From contig OX388311.1 in NCBI GenBank assembly GCA_947579605.1, positions 32,242,951-32,306,950 on the forward strand: a stretch of 64,000 nt of DNA, written 5' to 3'. Positions 52,870 through 63,647 of the stretch are shown one piece after another. The first letter of the stretch is position 1. Each line of letters opens with the position of its first letter. Position numbers and translations under genes: made by a program. This DNA comes from Athripsodes cinereus. Its lineage: Eukaryota > Arthropoda > Insecta > Trichoptera > Leptoceridae. The notes beneath the pieces are model-generated. The model saw only the letters and a program-made list of their open reading frames with translations, did no database searches and was not told where the DNA came from.

Positions 52870-53037
52870 CGAAATAAATAAAACAAATATTTTATTCTAC
52901 TATTCGACTCATTTACGAGAAAGACGTCTTTCGTCTTGTTAGGACAGATTGACAATATCCTAACAAGACGAAAGACGTCTCTCTCGTAAATAAGTCGAAT
53001 AGTAGAATAAAACATTAAATTTGTTTTATTTATTTCG
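52870..53037. mobile_element. palindromic element S, copy 3
   Basis: Arms read outward GACGAAAGACGTCTCTCTCG, TAAATAAGTCGAATAGTAGA, ATAAAACA and TTTGTTTTATTTATTTCG; the loop is near 52945-52958. It continues rightwards into CTATGGAATCCTACTACCTA and AACACCGACACAGTGAATAA, a sequence also present (reversed) left of copy 2. Confidence 0.75.
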
Positions 53038-53261
53038 CTATGGAATCCTACTACCTAAACACCGACACAGTGAATAAGCTATGTAACCCATCCTCGATTT
53101 CTTATTTTTTTGTTGGCGCGGATAAAACAGTTTATTAATTCCTGCATTCTCCCCATTATTAGATATCAGAACACCCCCTCTTAAAATTCCATTAGTTTCA
53201 TCCAACCCTTAGACTATATAATGTAGGTTAGTTTCTTCCATTCTTTAGTTTTAAGTAACTC

Positions 53262-53299
53262 TTGCCTTGAAGATGCCGCAAGGCGAAAGCGCTCGGCAA
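53262..53299 (+). ncRNA. Penelope-like terminus with clearest hammerhead-like fold (copy 5)
   Basis: TTGCC (53262-53266) pairs with GGCAA (53295-53299) as helix I. TTGAAGA (53267-53273) is CUGANGA with C3 changed to U. GCC-GCAA-GGC (53275-53284) is a 3-bp stem II with a GNRA loop. GAA (53285-53287) follows. A-GCGC-T (53288-53293) gives a one-pair helix III with a tetraloop, and C at 53294 is the candidate cleavage base. One extra T (53274) sits before stem II. GAATAAATACAAAA follows. The C3 change probably kills or weakens cleavage. Confidence 0.55.
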
Positions 53300-53490
53300 T
53301 CAGCATTTAGTCATTATTAATTGAATAAATACAAAATCGTATGTGAAAATTAAACAGTGTTTTAATGTAACATTTTTAAACTCATATTAAAACAGTTTAT
53401 ATTTTTATTGCAGTATGTACATAAGTCTATAGACTATCCCATTTGTGAGAGATGCCGTGCTAGTATAGATACCAATACCATAATTATACA

Positions 53491-54043
53491 TAGTGATGTG
53501 AGAAGAGAAAATTCTCCAAAGAAATTTCTCGAGATCGAGAAATTTCTCCGAGAATTTCTCCTCTGATGGTAGAGAAATTTCTCTCCATAATTTTTCTTAG
53601 TGGTATTATGATCTTTCGCCCAGTACACTTTGCAGCTAACCTGATTGATTAAAAAATTTGTGGGGCTGATTAAGGCCCAAATCAGAGGTTATTAACACTT
53701 TTTTCCATGTACGTACCTGCAATTTTTTTTTTAACTTAAATATGGGCATATGGGGTGTCAAACATTTTTGATTTTTCATTTGATCAAGATTTTTCATCAG
53801 TTTTAGCAGTTTTTTCTATGTAGGTATCTAACATTTTTTTGTTTCCATAATTATAATTGTAGCCATATTGGTGATAAATTGTCTCAACATTTGTACATTG
53901 TTATTGATTGATTGAATAAAGTATTTACTGTTTTTATACTGTTAAATAAAAAATAAAAAAAAATTCTCTACTTCGTGAAATTTACCGAGAAATTTCTCGG
54001 TAAATTTCTCGAATAATTATTTCTTGAGAATTCCACAACACTA
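53491..54043. mobile_element. non-autonomous hAT element, 553 bp, with 8-bp target duplication
   Basis: Starts TAGTGATGTGAG and ends CCACAACACTA (inverse TAGTGTTGTGG). ATTATACA flanks it at 53483-53490 and 54044-54051. Near both ends the palindrome GAGAAATTTCTC is clustered (about 53538, 53571 on the left; 53989 on the right, with further TTTCTCG variants). The middle holds two decayed minisatellite units and a GAATAAAGTATTT...AAATAAAAAATAAA tail, probably an inner retroelement insertion. Confidence 0.88.
53690..53860 (+). repeat. two decayed minisatellite units inside the hAT element
   Basis: TTAACACTTTTTTCCATGTA, CGTACCTGC, AAATATGGGCATATGGGGTG and TTTTTTCTATGTAGGTATCT follow the unit plan of 47860-48530. 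Confidence 0.65.
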
Positions 54044-54511
54044 ATTATACAATATTGGCCACTGCTTCGTATGAGCGTGAAAGTGACTTGATTAGTATTC
54101 ATATGTAAGTCTGTTAGTATAGAGGAAAACACAATATTATCAGTAATAACTCGCTTATCTATTGGATTATACCGTAGTAATCCCTGCAGGGCAGACAAAG
54201 AAGAACGGATGTCGTCATTAATATAAATAATAATAATAATATTATGAAGTAGTTATATTATCTATGTACCTATATTACAATTTGCAAAACTTTATGTGTA
54301 TCTGTATATGAGTACCTACTAATATGTAATGAGTGAAAATATGTATTGGAGATATCTTTTTATTTTTATTATACTTATTATAATTTCTATTGTATCACTC
54401 ACACAAAGACGAGTTATTTTTGGACGGAAGTAATACAGCGAAATTTCAAATATTTTCGTTTTCGTAAATAATTATAATTTAATAATAATTAAATTAATTA
54501 TAACTTAAATG

Positions 54512-54702
54512 TATAATTTGCTCCAGCTGATACTGATGCGGAAGATTGAGGGGCAAAGTCTTGGCTGCACAACATAAGAGACTAGACAGGGATGAGACAT
54601 GTAGGGGAGCTGTTCCGGGTCGCGCAGGATAGAGACGCCTTCGCCAGAGTGATTGCAAACGTCGGGGGAACCTGATACGGCAAGAGAAGAAGAAGAAGAA
54701 AA
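54512..54702 (+). mobile_element. LINE family C, 3' fragment
   Basis: CTGATGCGGAAGATTGAGGG, GGAGCTGTTCCGGGTCGCGC, AGAGTGATTGCAAACGTCGG and an AGAGAAGAAGAAGAAGAAAA tail. Indels break the ORF. Confidence 0.75.
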
Positions 54703-55504
54703 TGTTACACATCAAATAATATAAAGTATTTTCAATTCAGCGATGAAGTACGATATTACCCATTCTGAATTTCTTACTATTTATGGCATGGAGTGGACGA
54801 ATTGTGTATTCATTAAATGCAATGGGTAGTTCACTTTCGGGAGAAGTCTTGATGGTGTAGACATATAAAAATTTACCTTTATCTTATGAACTAATAAAAG
54901 TAATGTATTTAGGTAGACTTAATTGATAGTCTAAAAATCAAGAGATATATCAAACAAGTCATAAATTTTTATGTAAATTTAATGAGCATCGATTATCAAG
55001 AGTCAATTTTGTTCCAATTATATATGTTGCATATATAATATTTATAACTTAATTTGTGTTGAACGACTAATTGTTTATAACACTTTTTTGTTTATAAGAA
55101 GAAATAATTAATGACTCATTATTCACTTAACAAAGCTGTGAAATAATTTAGACAATGTATTTGATTTGATATGATATAGTATCAGTTTTTAGAAGAAGAA
55201 TTTTAATCTTATATCCCAAATAATATGTGAAACTGATATCATTGTAAATAAACTAATGTTAATTTGAATTTAACCTGAAATTCTCCTTTGAGGAAGACAG
55301 CGTAGATATTATTAAAAGTACTACATTGATGTTCTCAAGATATTCTATGGACTTTCACACCGAGTATATTTGTTTTGGAATTTCCTTTTCTTCTTTAGGT
55401 TAACTTATAAATTTTCATCCTGTGGGATCCCGGGTAAAGAATAGTTCTTCCACTTTTCCCTGTTAATTTTCAAGCATTCTGTTAAAAGCGGGTATTTGTA
55501 AATA
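54703..55504. other. spacer; repeat X relic near the start
   Basis: 54733-54785 (TTCAGCGATGAAGTACGATA, TTACCCATTCTGAATTTCTT) is reversed repeat X. The rest is AT-rich and unassigned. Confidence 0.45.
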
Positions 55505-55820
55505 GAGCAGCAGAGACCTGTAATCTCCGTAATACAGGAGAGACGATGGTCCTGGCTGGGACATGTATTGAGAATGCCAAAATGCCAATGATAGTTGGCC
55601 AAAAGAGCACTGGTCTTCCGTCCGCAAGGATTCCGTCGGCCCGGGCGTCCCTCTTTCACAATACACCGTTCCTATGACAACGATATCAGAGCGCAGGGAT
55701 GTCGTGGAAAGAGGTGACGCAATTGACGCAGAGACGCTCTGAATGGAGGAGGCTGGTTTCTGTCCTGTGCTCCCGAGAGGAGCGTTGAGGGCGGTGATGA
55801 TGATGATGATGATGATTTGT
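55505..55820 (+). mobile_element. LINE family A, third copy
   Basis: ACCTGTAATCTCCGTAATAC, GGTCCTGGCTGGGACATGTA and GGAGGCTGGTTTCTGTCCTG match 22432-22800 with small indels, and a GATGATGATGATGATGATGA tail (55796-55817) follows. Confidence 0.82.
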
Positions 55821-55904
55821 TAATAATTTTTAAATGTCTATTCCACACAATGATGATTTTCCATACATTCCCAAACAAATATATTGGAAGACTAAAAATG
55901 TGTA

Positions 55905-56102
55905 TATTTCATGAAATATTTTAGGTTTCGTGTCTACCCATTATCGTAACCTCCTCGGTTTTATTTAAGAATATTTTCTCTAAATATTTTTTTCGAAAAA
56001 TTAATGGGAACTTGTACCGACTATTATTAAACAAAGTGTGCATAAGCTTCGCGGGCCACAAGTAGACACCCATCGGGCCGCGGGTTGGCCACCTTTGCCC
56101 TA
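55905..56102 (-). mobile_element. hAT element end, relative of 43588-44197
   Basis: Read on the minus strand from 56102: AAAGGTGGCCAACCCGCGGC, CCGATGGGTGTCTACTTGTG, GCCCGCGAAGCTTATG, then a region matching 43930-44030 (GGTACAAGT, AAAATATT, AAACCGAGGAG). Only one TIR is found, so it is a solo end. Confidence 0.7.
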
Positions 56103-56220
56103 ATACATGCTATCTCAGATAGTATATTATTTCAAAGAAGAGCTTTGTCTGTATATATTATTTTTCAACCGTCAGTTGTCAGTCATTTTTATTATTATTT
56201 TATCACGCAGAAAATAAATG

Positions 56221-56445
56221 AACATGTGTCATGGTTTTGAAGTTTCGCCCTTCAAATAAACGACAACTCCATAGAAAACATCACGTGACCTTTAATGGTC
56301 AATTGCATACTATTTTTGACTGCCAGCTGTCATAACAAACGAACACGTGTTACGGTTTTGAAGTTTCGCCCTTCAAATAAATGACAACTCCGTAGATAAG
56401 ACCACGTGACCTTTAATAGTCTATAGTATACTATTTTTGTGCAAT
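56221..56445 (+). repeat. 121-bp tandem duplication with E-boxes
   Basis: GGTTTTGAAGTTTCGCCCTT, CAAATAAACGACAACTCC and CACGTGACCTTTAATGGTC start at 56221 and recur from 56342 with few changes. Each unit has CACGTGACCTTTAA (E-box plus TGACCT half-site), and the unit starts are AACATGTG and AACACGTG. No ORF spans it. Confidence 0.8.
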
Positions 56446-57164
56446 AAAGATTTTAATCATTATTTATTATTATTATGATAGCTTTAATAGTAATATGGAT
56501 GTCTCCTTCTCTTGATTGCTTACAGGTACTCAGTATATACATCTAATTATGCTAAATATTTACTGATTTCATATAATTATAATACCAATAATTTGTCTGC
56601 ATGGATGATAAATTATGTATTGGCAAGTATCACAGCTTTCATTGCGAGTTAGGTTGAAAGGATCGAGCCCCTTTTATTCCTGAACTTGCTCACGCTTTTA
56701 CAGTTATTTCTATTCACGGCGTTTCTCACAAGTGAATGTAAAAAACAGGCATTTATATTCCTTTCAGTGTCACTAAAAATTTGCATGGCTCGCTATATTG
56801 TAGGTGTTTATTGTCTTACACGTGAGGTTTATCTAAAAACTAACAGAAAAACTGAGAGACCTTTTCTTCACCGGGGATTGTATGGGACGCTTTTTACTTT
56901 TACAAAATTCATCCAATCCATGTATGTTCTCCTGTTGATTTTTCTAAGTACGAGTCCATCCTTTAGGAACTGAACTACGCGTTCAAATCATTTGATTCTC
57001 AGGCAACCAAGCTACCGAATATCTTTTCTTTCGATACTCCGAGGGAAGAAGCTTCAGCGTGATGGAATGTATGTATGCATAAATCTTCCAAGGCATTTCA
57101 GCTAATTTATTTGTTTATGATCATGATTGATGTACTAACAGAAAAAAAATCCCTTTTGAACATC

Positions 57165-57660
57165 TGAAATGAAGACTCTAAGTGCGATCGCGGGAAAAAC
57201 TGAGGATATAGTTCGGTGGAGCAGAAAGAGAAAATGGTTCTCTAGGGACCATGTAGATCACATGAGTAGTGATAGATTAGCCTACATCGCCACGAACGAG
57301 ACTCCACTAGGATGAAGATTGCCTGGAAGGTCACCTAAAAGATGAAAGGATACTTCAGCGTCGTAAGAGAAAAAAAAAATCCGAACAAACAGATCAATGA
57401 TCTACTACAAGCAGAAGAATAAGAAAAAGAAGATTGATGGGGGGTTTTATGCCCAGCCCTTCAAACTGCCCAATATGGCACCTTCGGCGTAGACAAGATT
57501 TGTTAAGTGTAGAATTTCAGATAAATAGAAGTCCCCAGACATCTGTGGTATCCGGGTGGACGTCGAGTCTCCTTCAATGTTGACTCTAGGTATATCTGAA
57601 TGGAAGTCCCCAAATTTCTATGCTATCTGGGTGGTCGGTTGGTCTCCTTCAATAACTTTA
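57165..57660 (+). mobile_element. LINE fragment (family F), degraded
   Basis: Codons resemble STOP-broken WFSRDHVDHMSSDRLAYIAT, RLPGRSPKR and then ALQTAQYGTFGVDKIC, the latter typical of a LINE ORF end. It is followed by two GAAGTCCCCA...ATCTGGGTGG repeats (57520-57650). An A tract interrupts it near 57370. Confidence 0.6.
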
Positions 57661-58185
57661 TCATGCTGAGAAGTGTGGACAAAGTTGAATTAGCTACTAC
57701 ATTGTAAAAAGTAAATCGTATTTGATTACATTTCTCCAATCAAATGGTGGCTGGCTGGTGGACATTAGTGACGGCAATTTAAAGATAATTTCAATATGAC
57801 GATTTGTCTCGCTCTCAGTAGATAATAATATTATGTACCTATATATACTCAGTGCCGGCGCGGTGTAACCTAATTTCATATACACGATCACTTACAAAGA
57901 CCACCGGACATTAAACGCCAACGGAAGCGACAAACCTGTTTGTTATATTAAAGTTAAAACGATTGATAAACTAACAACCTTCCTCAAAGCACTGTAGTTT
58001 AAGACTGGATACCTACAGTTTATCAAAAAATTAACACAGTTAATCGTTAATTTTGTTATTCGTTTAATCGATATTTTTTTTTTAGTTATTGTTACAAGTT
58101 CACACACACAAGTTCTACTTTATTGTGGAGGACATTCACGAGCAAAGAAAAATGTAAAAATTTAAGGAAATCTATATAATTTTTT
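57661..58185. other. spacer, nothing identified
   Basis: A GC-richer patch near 57855-57930 (GTGCCGGCGCGGTGTAACC) has no recognised function. Confidence 0.4.
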
Positions 58186-58303
58186 TTGATAATAAACAAT
58201 ATAAATACAATCAAAAAACACTATTACTTTCACAAATTATATAATTATATAATTTGTGAAAGTAATAGTGTTTTTTAATTATATTTATATTGTTTATTAT
58301 CAA
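58186..58303. other. 118-bp near-perfect palindrome
   Basis: TTGATAATAAACAATATAAA, TACAATCAAAAAACACTATT and ACTTTCACAAATTATATAAT are mirrored around a centre near 58244-58246 (ATAATTATAT) with one or two differences. There is virtually no loop, so it can extrude a cruciform. Possibly a very small foldback MITE. Confidence 0.85.
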
Positions 58304-58447
58304 AAAATCAATATGAACTTCCACAGTGTTTGCTCTTCAAAAGTAGAAAAGTTAATCTATATAAATATCCATACTTGTATCTTAAATATGCTGAATGAAG
58401 ATGTTTATTATTAAGACATTTTACACTTTAATTTATTTACAGATAAG

Positions 58448-58575
58448 GTTTGTCACCCATCCTGAATATTTTTGTGTTGGCACGGAGAAGACAGCTTGCA
58501 TATTTATGACATACACCTGGTCTGCTGGCTACCCCACTTGTGATGGTATAGTTGCAGTAGTAGATATTTGTGAAT
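58448..58575 (-). repeat. dispersed repeat X, reversed copy
   Basis: On the minus strand ACTATACCATCACAAGTGGG, GTAGCCAGCAGACCAGGTGT, GCAAGCTGTCTTCTCCGTGC and ATTCAGGATGGGTGAC follow the order at 35698. Confidence 0.65.
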
Positions 58576-60899
58576 CCCGGGAACTTAAAAAATTAAAAAA
58601 GTTGCGAAAAAGTCCAGGACCCTCTCTCCTCTCAAAAAAAGTAACGGACTTAATTTAAAGAATGTTTATTTTTTTTAACGAAAGTAAACGTTATAATTAA
58701 TGAATTTTGAAATTAATTTAAGATTGTGATTAAAAATTAATTGCAATTTAAACGAAATTTAACTGACTGGATAATTTTTTAATCGTTAATGAACAGTTTT
58801 TCTAGTAATATTCATAATATCATTAATAATAGGTAATTCCACTGAGATTAATTATTTACATTCGTCCATCGTAGAATAAAGTAACATTAAGATCATTGCA
58901 TTCAAACAAACCAATTTTAAACTATTTATCCACCTCGGCAGCTATTATTCAACGCCATTCGTTAATTAAGTGATACCATTGTGAAATTTAATTTATTGTT
59001 ACATATCTATAATCAAGAATCAATATTATGATTCGCCGGTCCATACTCAAATAACTCGTTACAATTGTTAATTATTGCAATCAATTGAAATATTTATGTC
59101 TTACAATCGCTTGTCAGTGTTTTTTATTTATTTATTTAGTGAGCGTTCCACTCAACAGAGGGTGATTTTGCCTCAGATGGTCAGTGTTGCCATTACACTA
59201 AAATTTCTTTATGATTATGTTATTCTACTCAAAGTCAAGAAAGTATTATAACTGTCAAACCTGACTTAGTTGTTCTTACATTAAATCTAAGGTAATTTAT
59301 ATTCCTTGCAGAATACCCGATATAATTTGATTGACATAAACCTTTACCTGATTTAGCCTTTTTTGTTCTGTTTCGTATATTGACTAATTTGTTGAACTGA
59401 ATTGGCCACACCATCAGGCATTCAGGCCTGCTCATCACCATCTTAGGGGGCAAGACCAAAGGTAGAAATGTTAGAGGCCTACCAAGAGGCACCGACATGG
59501 ATCAAGTGAGGAAGAACATGAACACATACGTAGAATTAAAGGGACTAGCAAACGGAGAAAAAATCCAAACTCGTTGCAGACCAATCCAATGGATTGTAAT
59601 TTACGATATAGGTATAATCAAAACCAACGCTTTCTTCTACTATGATTTTTTACTAAGAGACACATCTCTTATCGATTGGTAATGGCTTTAAAAGTTAAAA
59701 GACCTCTTTATCAAGTACTCTCCCAAATAAAATATATAGTAGGTACTTAACTGTAACGTTTACATGTAAAGAGCCTTTTGTATAGACTGACTATTATCAG
59801 ATGGTGACACATTTATAAGGTATTATATTGTATAATTATTACTATATACTAATATGTATGTAAGCAGTTGTGTTATATTATGAAGTTCTATGAATGTAAG
59901 CCAATAGCAGCAACAGCAGTAGTAGTGCTCTTGAGACTGTTGTCGGTTGGAAAGTTATGTTTTGATAGCATACACCAACTTGTATACTTCAACTGTAAAG
60001 TGAAATGGTGCGATCGTTTTCATTTTTATTATCGTCATGTTTTTGTTTTGTGGTTTTGTTTCTATTGGATCAGGGGACAACGGGTGAGTCGACAATTATC
60101 ATTATAATATTAAAAAAGCTAAAAATGTATCGACTGAATCACATATTTTATTTATCTATTATTTATTTATTACACAACCCAAACAATTCTGTTTATATTT
60201 TGTGTTAATTCAACAGTTTTTGTGCAATGACAATGATTATAAGTAATATTATTTCACATTTTAGTAAAACAATTAATTAAATAGGCAAATGATTATTTAA
60301 AATAATTATGAATTTGCATATCAACACGATGTATTGTGGTATCTTTTTTCGTATTATTTTATTCTTATATCTTTTAATATATTATTTAATGCCTTACATT
60401 ATTATTATAATAATATTCTTTTTCGTTTTTTTATTTTAATTTGTGCCAAAATTTGCGAATATTTAGAGAGCTAAACAATTACATTAATAAATATCATATT
60501 TATATTATTTATCACGTTCTACAACTTAATTAAATTGTTTTTATTATATTGTAAATTATATATGTTAATCAAATACTATTCTATGATACCTATATTACAC
60601 TACTAATTGATACACGTTTTTGTAGGCATAAATAATAATTATCTCTCATTAGGTACCTCTTTACCACACACGTGCTATGAACAATTTAAATTACTAATGA
60701 TACAACTAACTTGGAAGAAATTAATTAGCCCACTGTTTTCACACAGCGTAACTAAATTGAATTAAATCTACGTTTCGCGTGTTTTGGTAAACCATCCTCT
60801 AGGGATAATTATTATTGTAATAAAAGTTTTAAATAGACATTAGTTCAAGAAAATTCAATAAAAATATAGATGAATTGACACATACACCTATAATAGAAA
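58576..60899. other. AT-rich spacer, nothing identified
   Basis: Open frames at 59235-59498 (minus) and 59497-59682 (plus) sit in slightly GC-richer DNA (59380-59690) that could be LINE debris, but no motif is convincing. The rest is AT-rich. Confidence 0.45.
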
Positions 60900-61090
60900 T
60901 GGTTCCCAATCATAAGAGTAAAGAGGCTCCAGAGGTACATTGAAGAGAGGCCCATCTCTGCCTGGATATCTCAGGAGTTGTGAACTCCTATTTATCCACA
61001 TAATTAAACCAAATTTGTCCTCACGGGCAGACCTGATGAATCAACCGGCCAAAACTGCCATCGTGTGAATCTTTTAAGCTACACTCTTTC
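60900..61090 (-). repeat. dispersed repeat (GATAAATAGGAGTTC...)
   Basis: On the minus strand GATGGCAGTTTTGGCCGGTT, AGGTCTGCCCGTGAGGACAA, TGTGGATAAATAGGAGTTCA and CTCCTGAGATATCCAGGCAG. Matches parts of 27480-27600 and 8160-8225. Confidence 0.6.
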
Positions 61091-61574
61091 TTCAATGCCT
61101 CTTTTGAAACTATGTTTATTTAATTAAATATAAAATAATAAAAACTTAGAAAAAAGACACAAAGCAGGACAAGATTAACACACGTAATAAAACAGAAATA
61201 ATATCGAATAAGTAAATGATATATACAAATTGGTGAGTAACAGAAGGCCGAGGTGAGGTGCTTGAGAGCTAGATGGTAGCTAGTAAATATGAGGCTCTTT
61301 TCAGAATAAAATATACGTATGCCAACTTTTTCAACATCATTTTAATATTTTTTCAGTAATTTTATCATTGAAATAATAAGTTTATGGACCGACTACCATC
61401 GCAACAAATATTGAGATCTAAGCATACAAATGAACATCAATTGAAATTATCATTTTTATTTATTGTAGAGCATTTTCTTTTCAACAAATTGTTTTATTAA
61501 AAGAAAATGTGTAACACTTTTTTGAAACATAGGTATATAAAAATTTTCAATATTTTTTATACGTAAATACAATT

Positions 61575-61850
61575 ATGTTAAGCATTTTCTTAAAATACTC
61601 TAAATGTAATTTTAAAATTTGTCCAAAGCCCGCTCACACTGAAACAGTGATACCTGCTAAAAACTCAAAACATACTCCTTCTCACAATCTTGCTACTTTT
61701 CATTCAATGATAGTTAGGAAAGCTAAGGTTCCTCTCAATAGAATGAAATTGAATATAGAAGTTATTACTATAAAACAGATTTCCCTCAATAATTCATTCA
61801 ACCCTGAAATCATCGATTAATCTACAAAAAAGATTAATGAATCCACAATA
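61575..61850 (+). pseudogene. LINE reverse transcriptase, short N-terminal RT fragment
   Basis: Codons FKICPKPAHTETVIPAKNSK, HTPSHNLATFHSMIVRKAKV, PLNRMKLNIEVITIKQISLN and NSFNPEIID follow the pattern of the RT region before the thumb/connection in CR1/L2-type LINEs (T.IP..S.HP..HK...F, IPL, I..IA..N). Very short; a stop near 61818. Confidence 0.55.
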
Positions 61851-61859
61851 ATTTTACTT

Positions 61860-62340
61860 TTTTTTTTTAATTTTATTTATTCAATAATAAAACAACAATA
61901 CAACAATATAATATAGTAGACAAATATTACATTATAGTGCAATGGTATTTTTTTTTTATAATTCTCTCAGTCAGTAGTTGACTCAGCTGGTATGAGAGGA
62001 AACAGTTTTTTAAACATATAGGAAATTTTGGTCAAGTTACAGGTGTCTATTGTCAGTATTGAGTTTTAATGTCCTTGCGTATCTTTTAATTCTTCTTTTG
62101 AAAATGTTAAGACTCCTAGCATCCTTCAAACATGCAGGTAGACTGTTGAATAATTTGATGGATGTATGGAGGAATCCATTACACCTTCTATTTGTTCTCG
62201 GGAGGGTGGTTCGTAGGTGGTTCTGTCTCGTATTGAGGTTGTGTACTTCAGTGTTTGTGGTTAGTTTCAGGTTTGATTTTATTAGATTATTCTTTATTTT
62301 ATAGAGGTGTTTGGCCTTTTCAACAAAGATGGCTTTCAAT
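61860..62340 (-). pseudogene. LINE reverse transcriptase C-terminus and 3' UTR
   Basis: The minus strand encodes HNLNTRQNHLRTTLPRTNRR, CNGFLHTSIKLFNSLPACLK and DARSLNIFKRRIKRYARTLK, the C-terminal pattern of CR1/L2-like RT ORFs, then a stop near 62037 and an AT-rich 3' UTR ending in an A tract (reverse of 61858-61868). Confidence 0.75.
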
Positions 62341-63124
62341 ACTTAGGCTAGTTATATTGATAATCGGACAACATTTCATATAATTTTTGCTTTTACGAGT
62401 TTTTTGAAAAGTATTTTTAAGGGGTGCCTAGTAGACAAAAAGTTGTAATCCATTGACCTTTAGATATATGTGAATTTATAATAATTAAATTCATAACACC
62501 TAGACATAATTTTCTTATAAATCTACACGTAACATATTCAATTATATGTATATTTTTTTCGTAATTATATATATTTTTTAATAATAAGTAAGCTTTCTTT
62601 TTCTAAATAATAAATAAAAATAGATAAAGATGTATAATTTAACGACATTGACCTTGAGGCAAGTAACCGCAAGATAGTGAAATGAATCAATGCAAAAAAT
62701 AAAAAAACAATTCCATGATTATATACTTACCAATCTTTAACCGGTCCACATACGACATGAAAGAAATCAAAAGTTGATCAATATAAATAACATCTAAAAC
62801 ACAACAGCATGTGCCGACACATTTGATAATGTTTGAATATAATTTGTTATATAGGTATTACTAATATAACTTTTATATCACAACGAATGTTCACTTACAA
62901 CATTATCTCTGCATTATAAAGCAAGCAATATAATAATTATTTGTTTATTTATTTATAATAACAACAAATAAAAAATACAAATAAGTGAAACAAAATACAT
63001 ACGAGTATGTACTAGGTATACAGTACAGACAGCCACACAGCATAGTTACACATACACCTCATATTCAACTTTTCAAATGTTTTGTGACTAAAACTGTGGA
63101 ATTCCATAGTGAATTCCATGTTTT
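62341..63124. other. AT-rich spacer, nothing identified
   Basis: No recognised feature. GGAATTCCATAGTGAATTCC near 63100 is a small imperfect palindrome. Confidence 0.4.
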
Positions 63125-63555
63125 ATTTTGGAGATGTGATCGTTGAGAAGAATGGTTGGTAAAACGCTGCGTGATAGAGTGAAGAATGAGGATATTAGAA
63201 GAATGAGCGGATGCAAGAAGAGTGTTGTGGACAGAATGCGCGTGAATAAACTACGGTGGTTTGGGCATGTTGAACGAATGAACGAGGTAAGAATGACAAA
63301 GAGGATATACTTATCTGAAAGAAAGGGTGTGAGGAAACGCGGGCGTCCGAGAACCACGTGGCTTGATCACGTGGATCAAATTCTCAAGGACGGCCGCGTG
63401 TTGAGTAAGAGGAACCGACGTGCGTGTATGAGAAACTGTATGAACGTGGAGGAAGCGAAGGAAGTGTGTAAAGATAGATCTGTTTGGCGTTCCGTTCTCT
63501 CTGCCTACCCCACTTGGGACACGGCGTGAGGGTAAAGTAATAGTATAGTAAGTAT
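63125..63555 (+). mobile_element. LINE family B, intact-frame 3' copy
   Basis: Open frame to TGA near 63527: RRMVGKTLRDRVKNEDIRRM, SGCKKSVVDRMRVNKLRWFG, HVERMNEVRMTKRIYLSERK and NVEEAKEVCKDRSVWRSVLS. Tail GGGTAAAGTAATAGTATAG. Few changes from 10165-10780, so relatively young. Its 5' junction TTTTATTTTGGAGATGTGAT equals that of the copy at 16561. Confidence 0.85.
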
Positions 63556-63647
63556 CTGTAAAATATTTAATAATGAGTGTTTATAATTCTTTATCCTAAA
63601 TGTTTAGATTTTGCATTAGTGGGAAAAGTTCACAACTTTCCGATAAA

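Noticed and set aside
59235..59682. Facing open frames that might be a small gene or LINE debris
   Set aside because: No recognisable domain, no splice support, and no second copy in the window.
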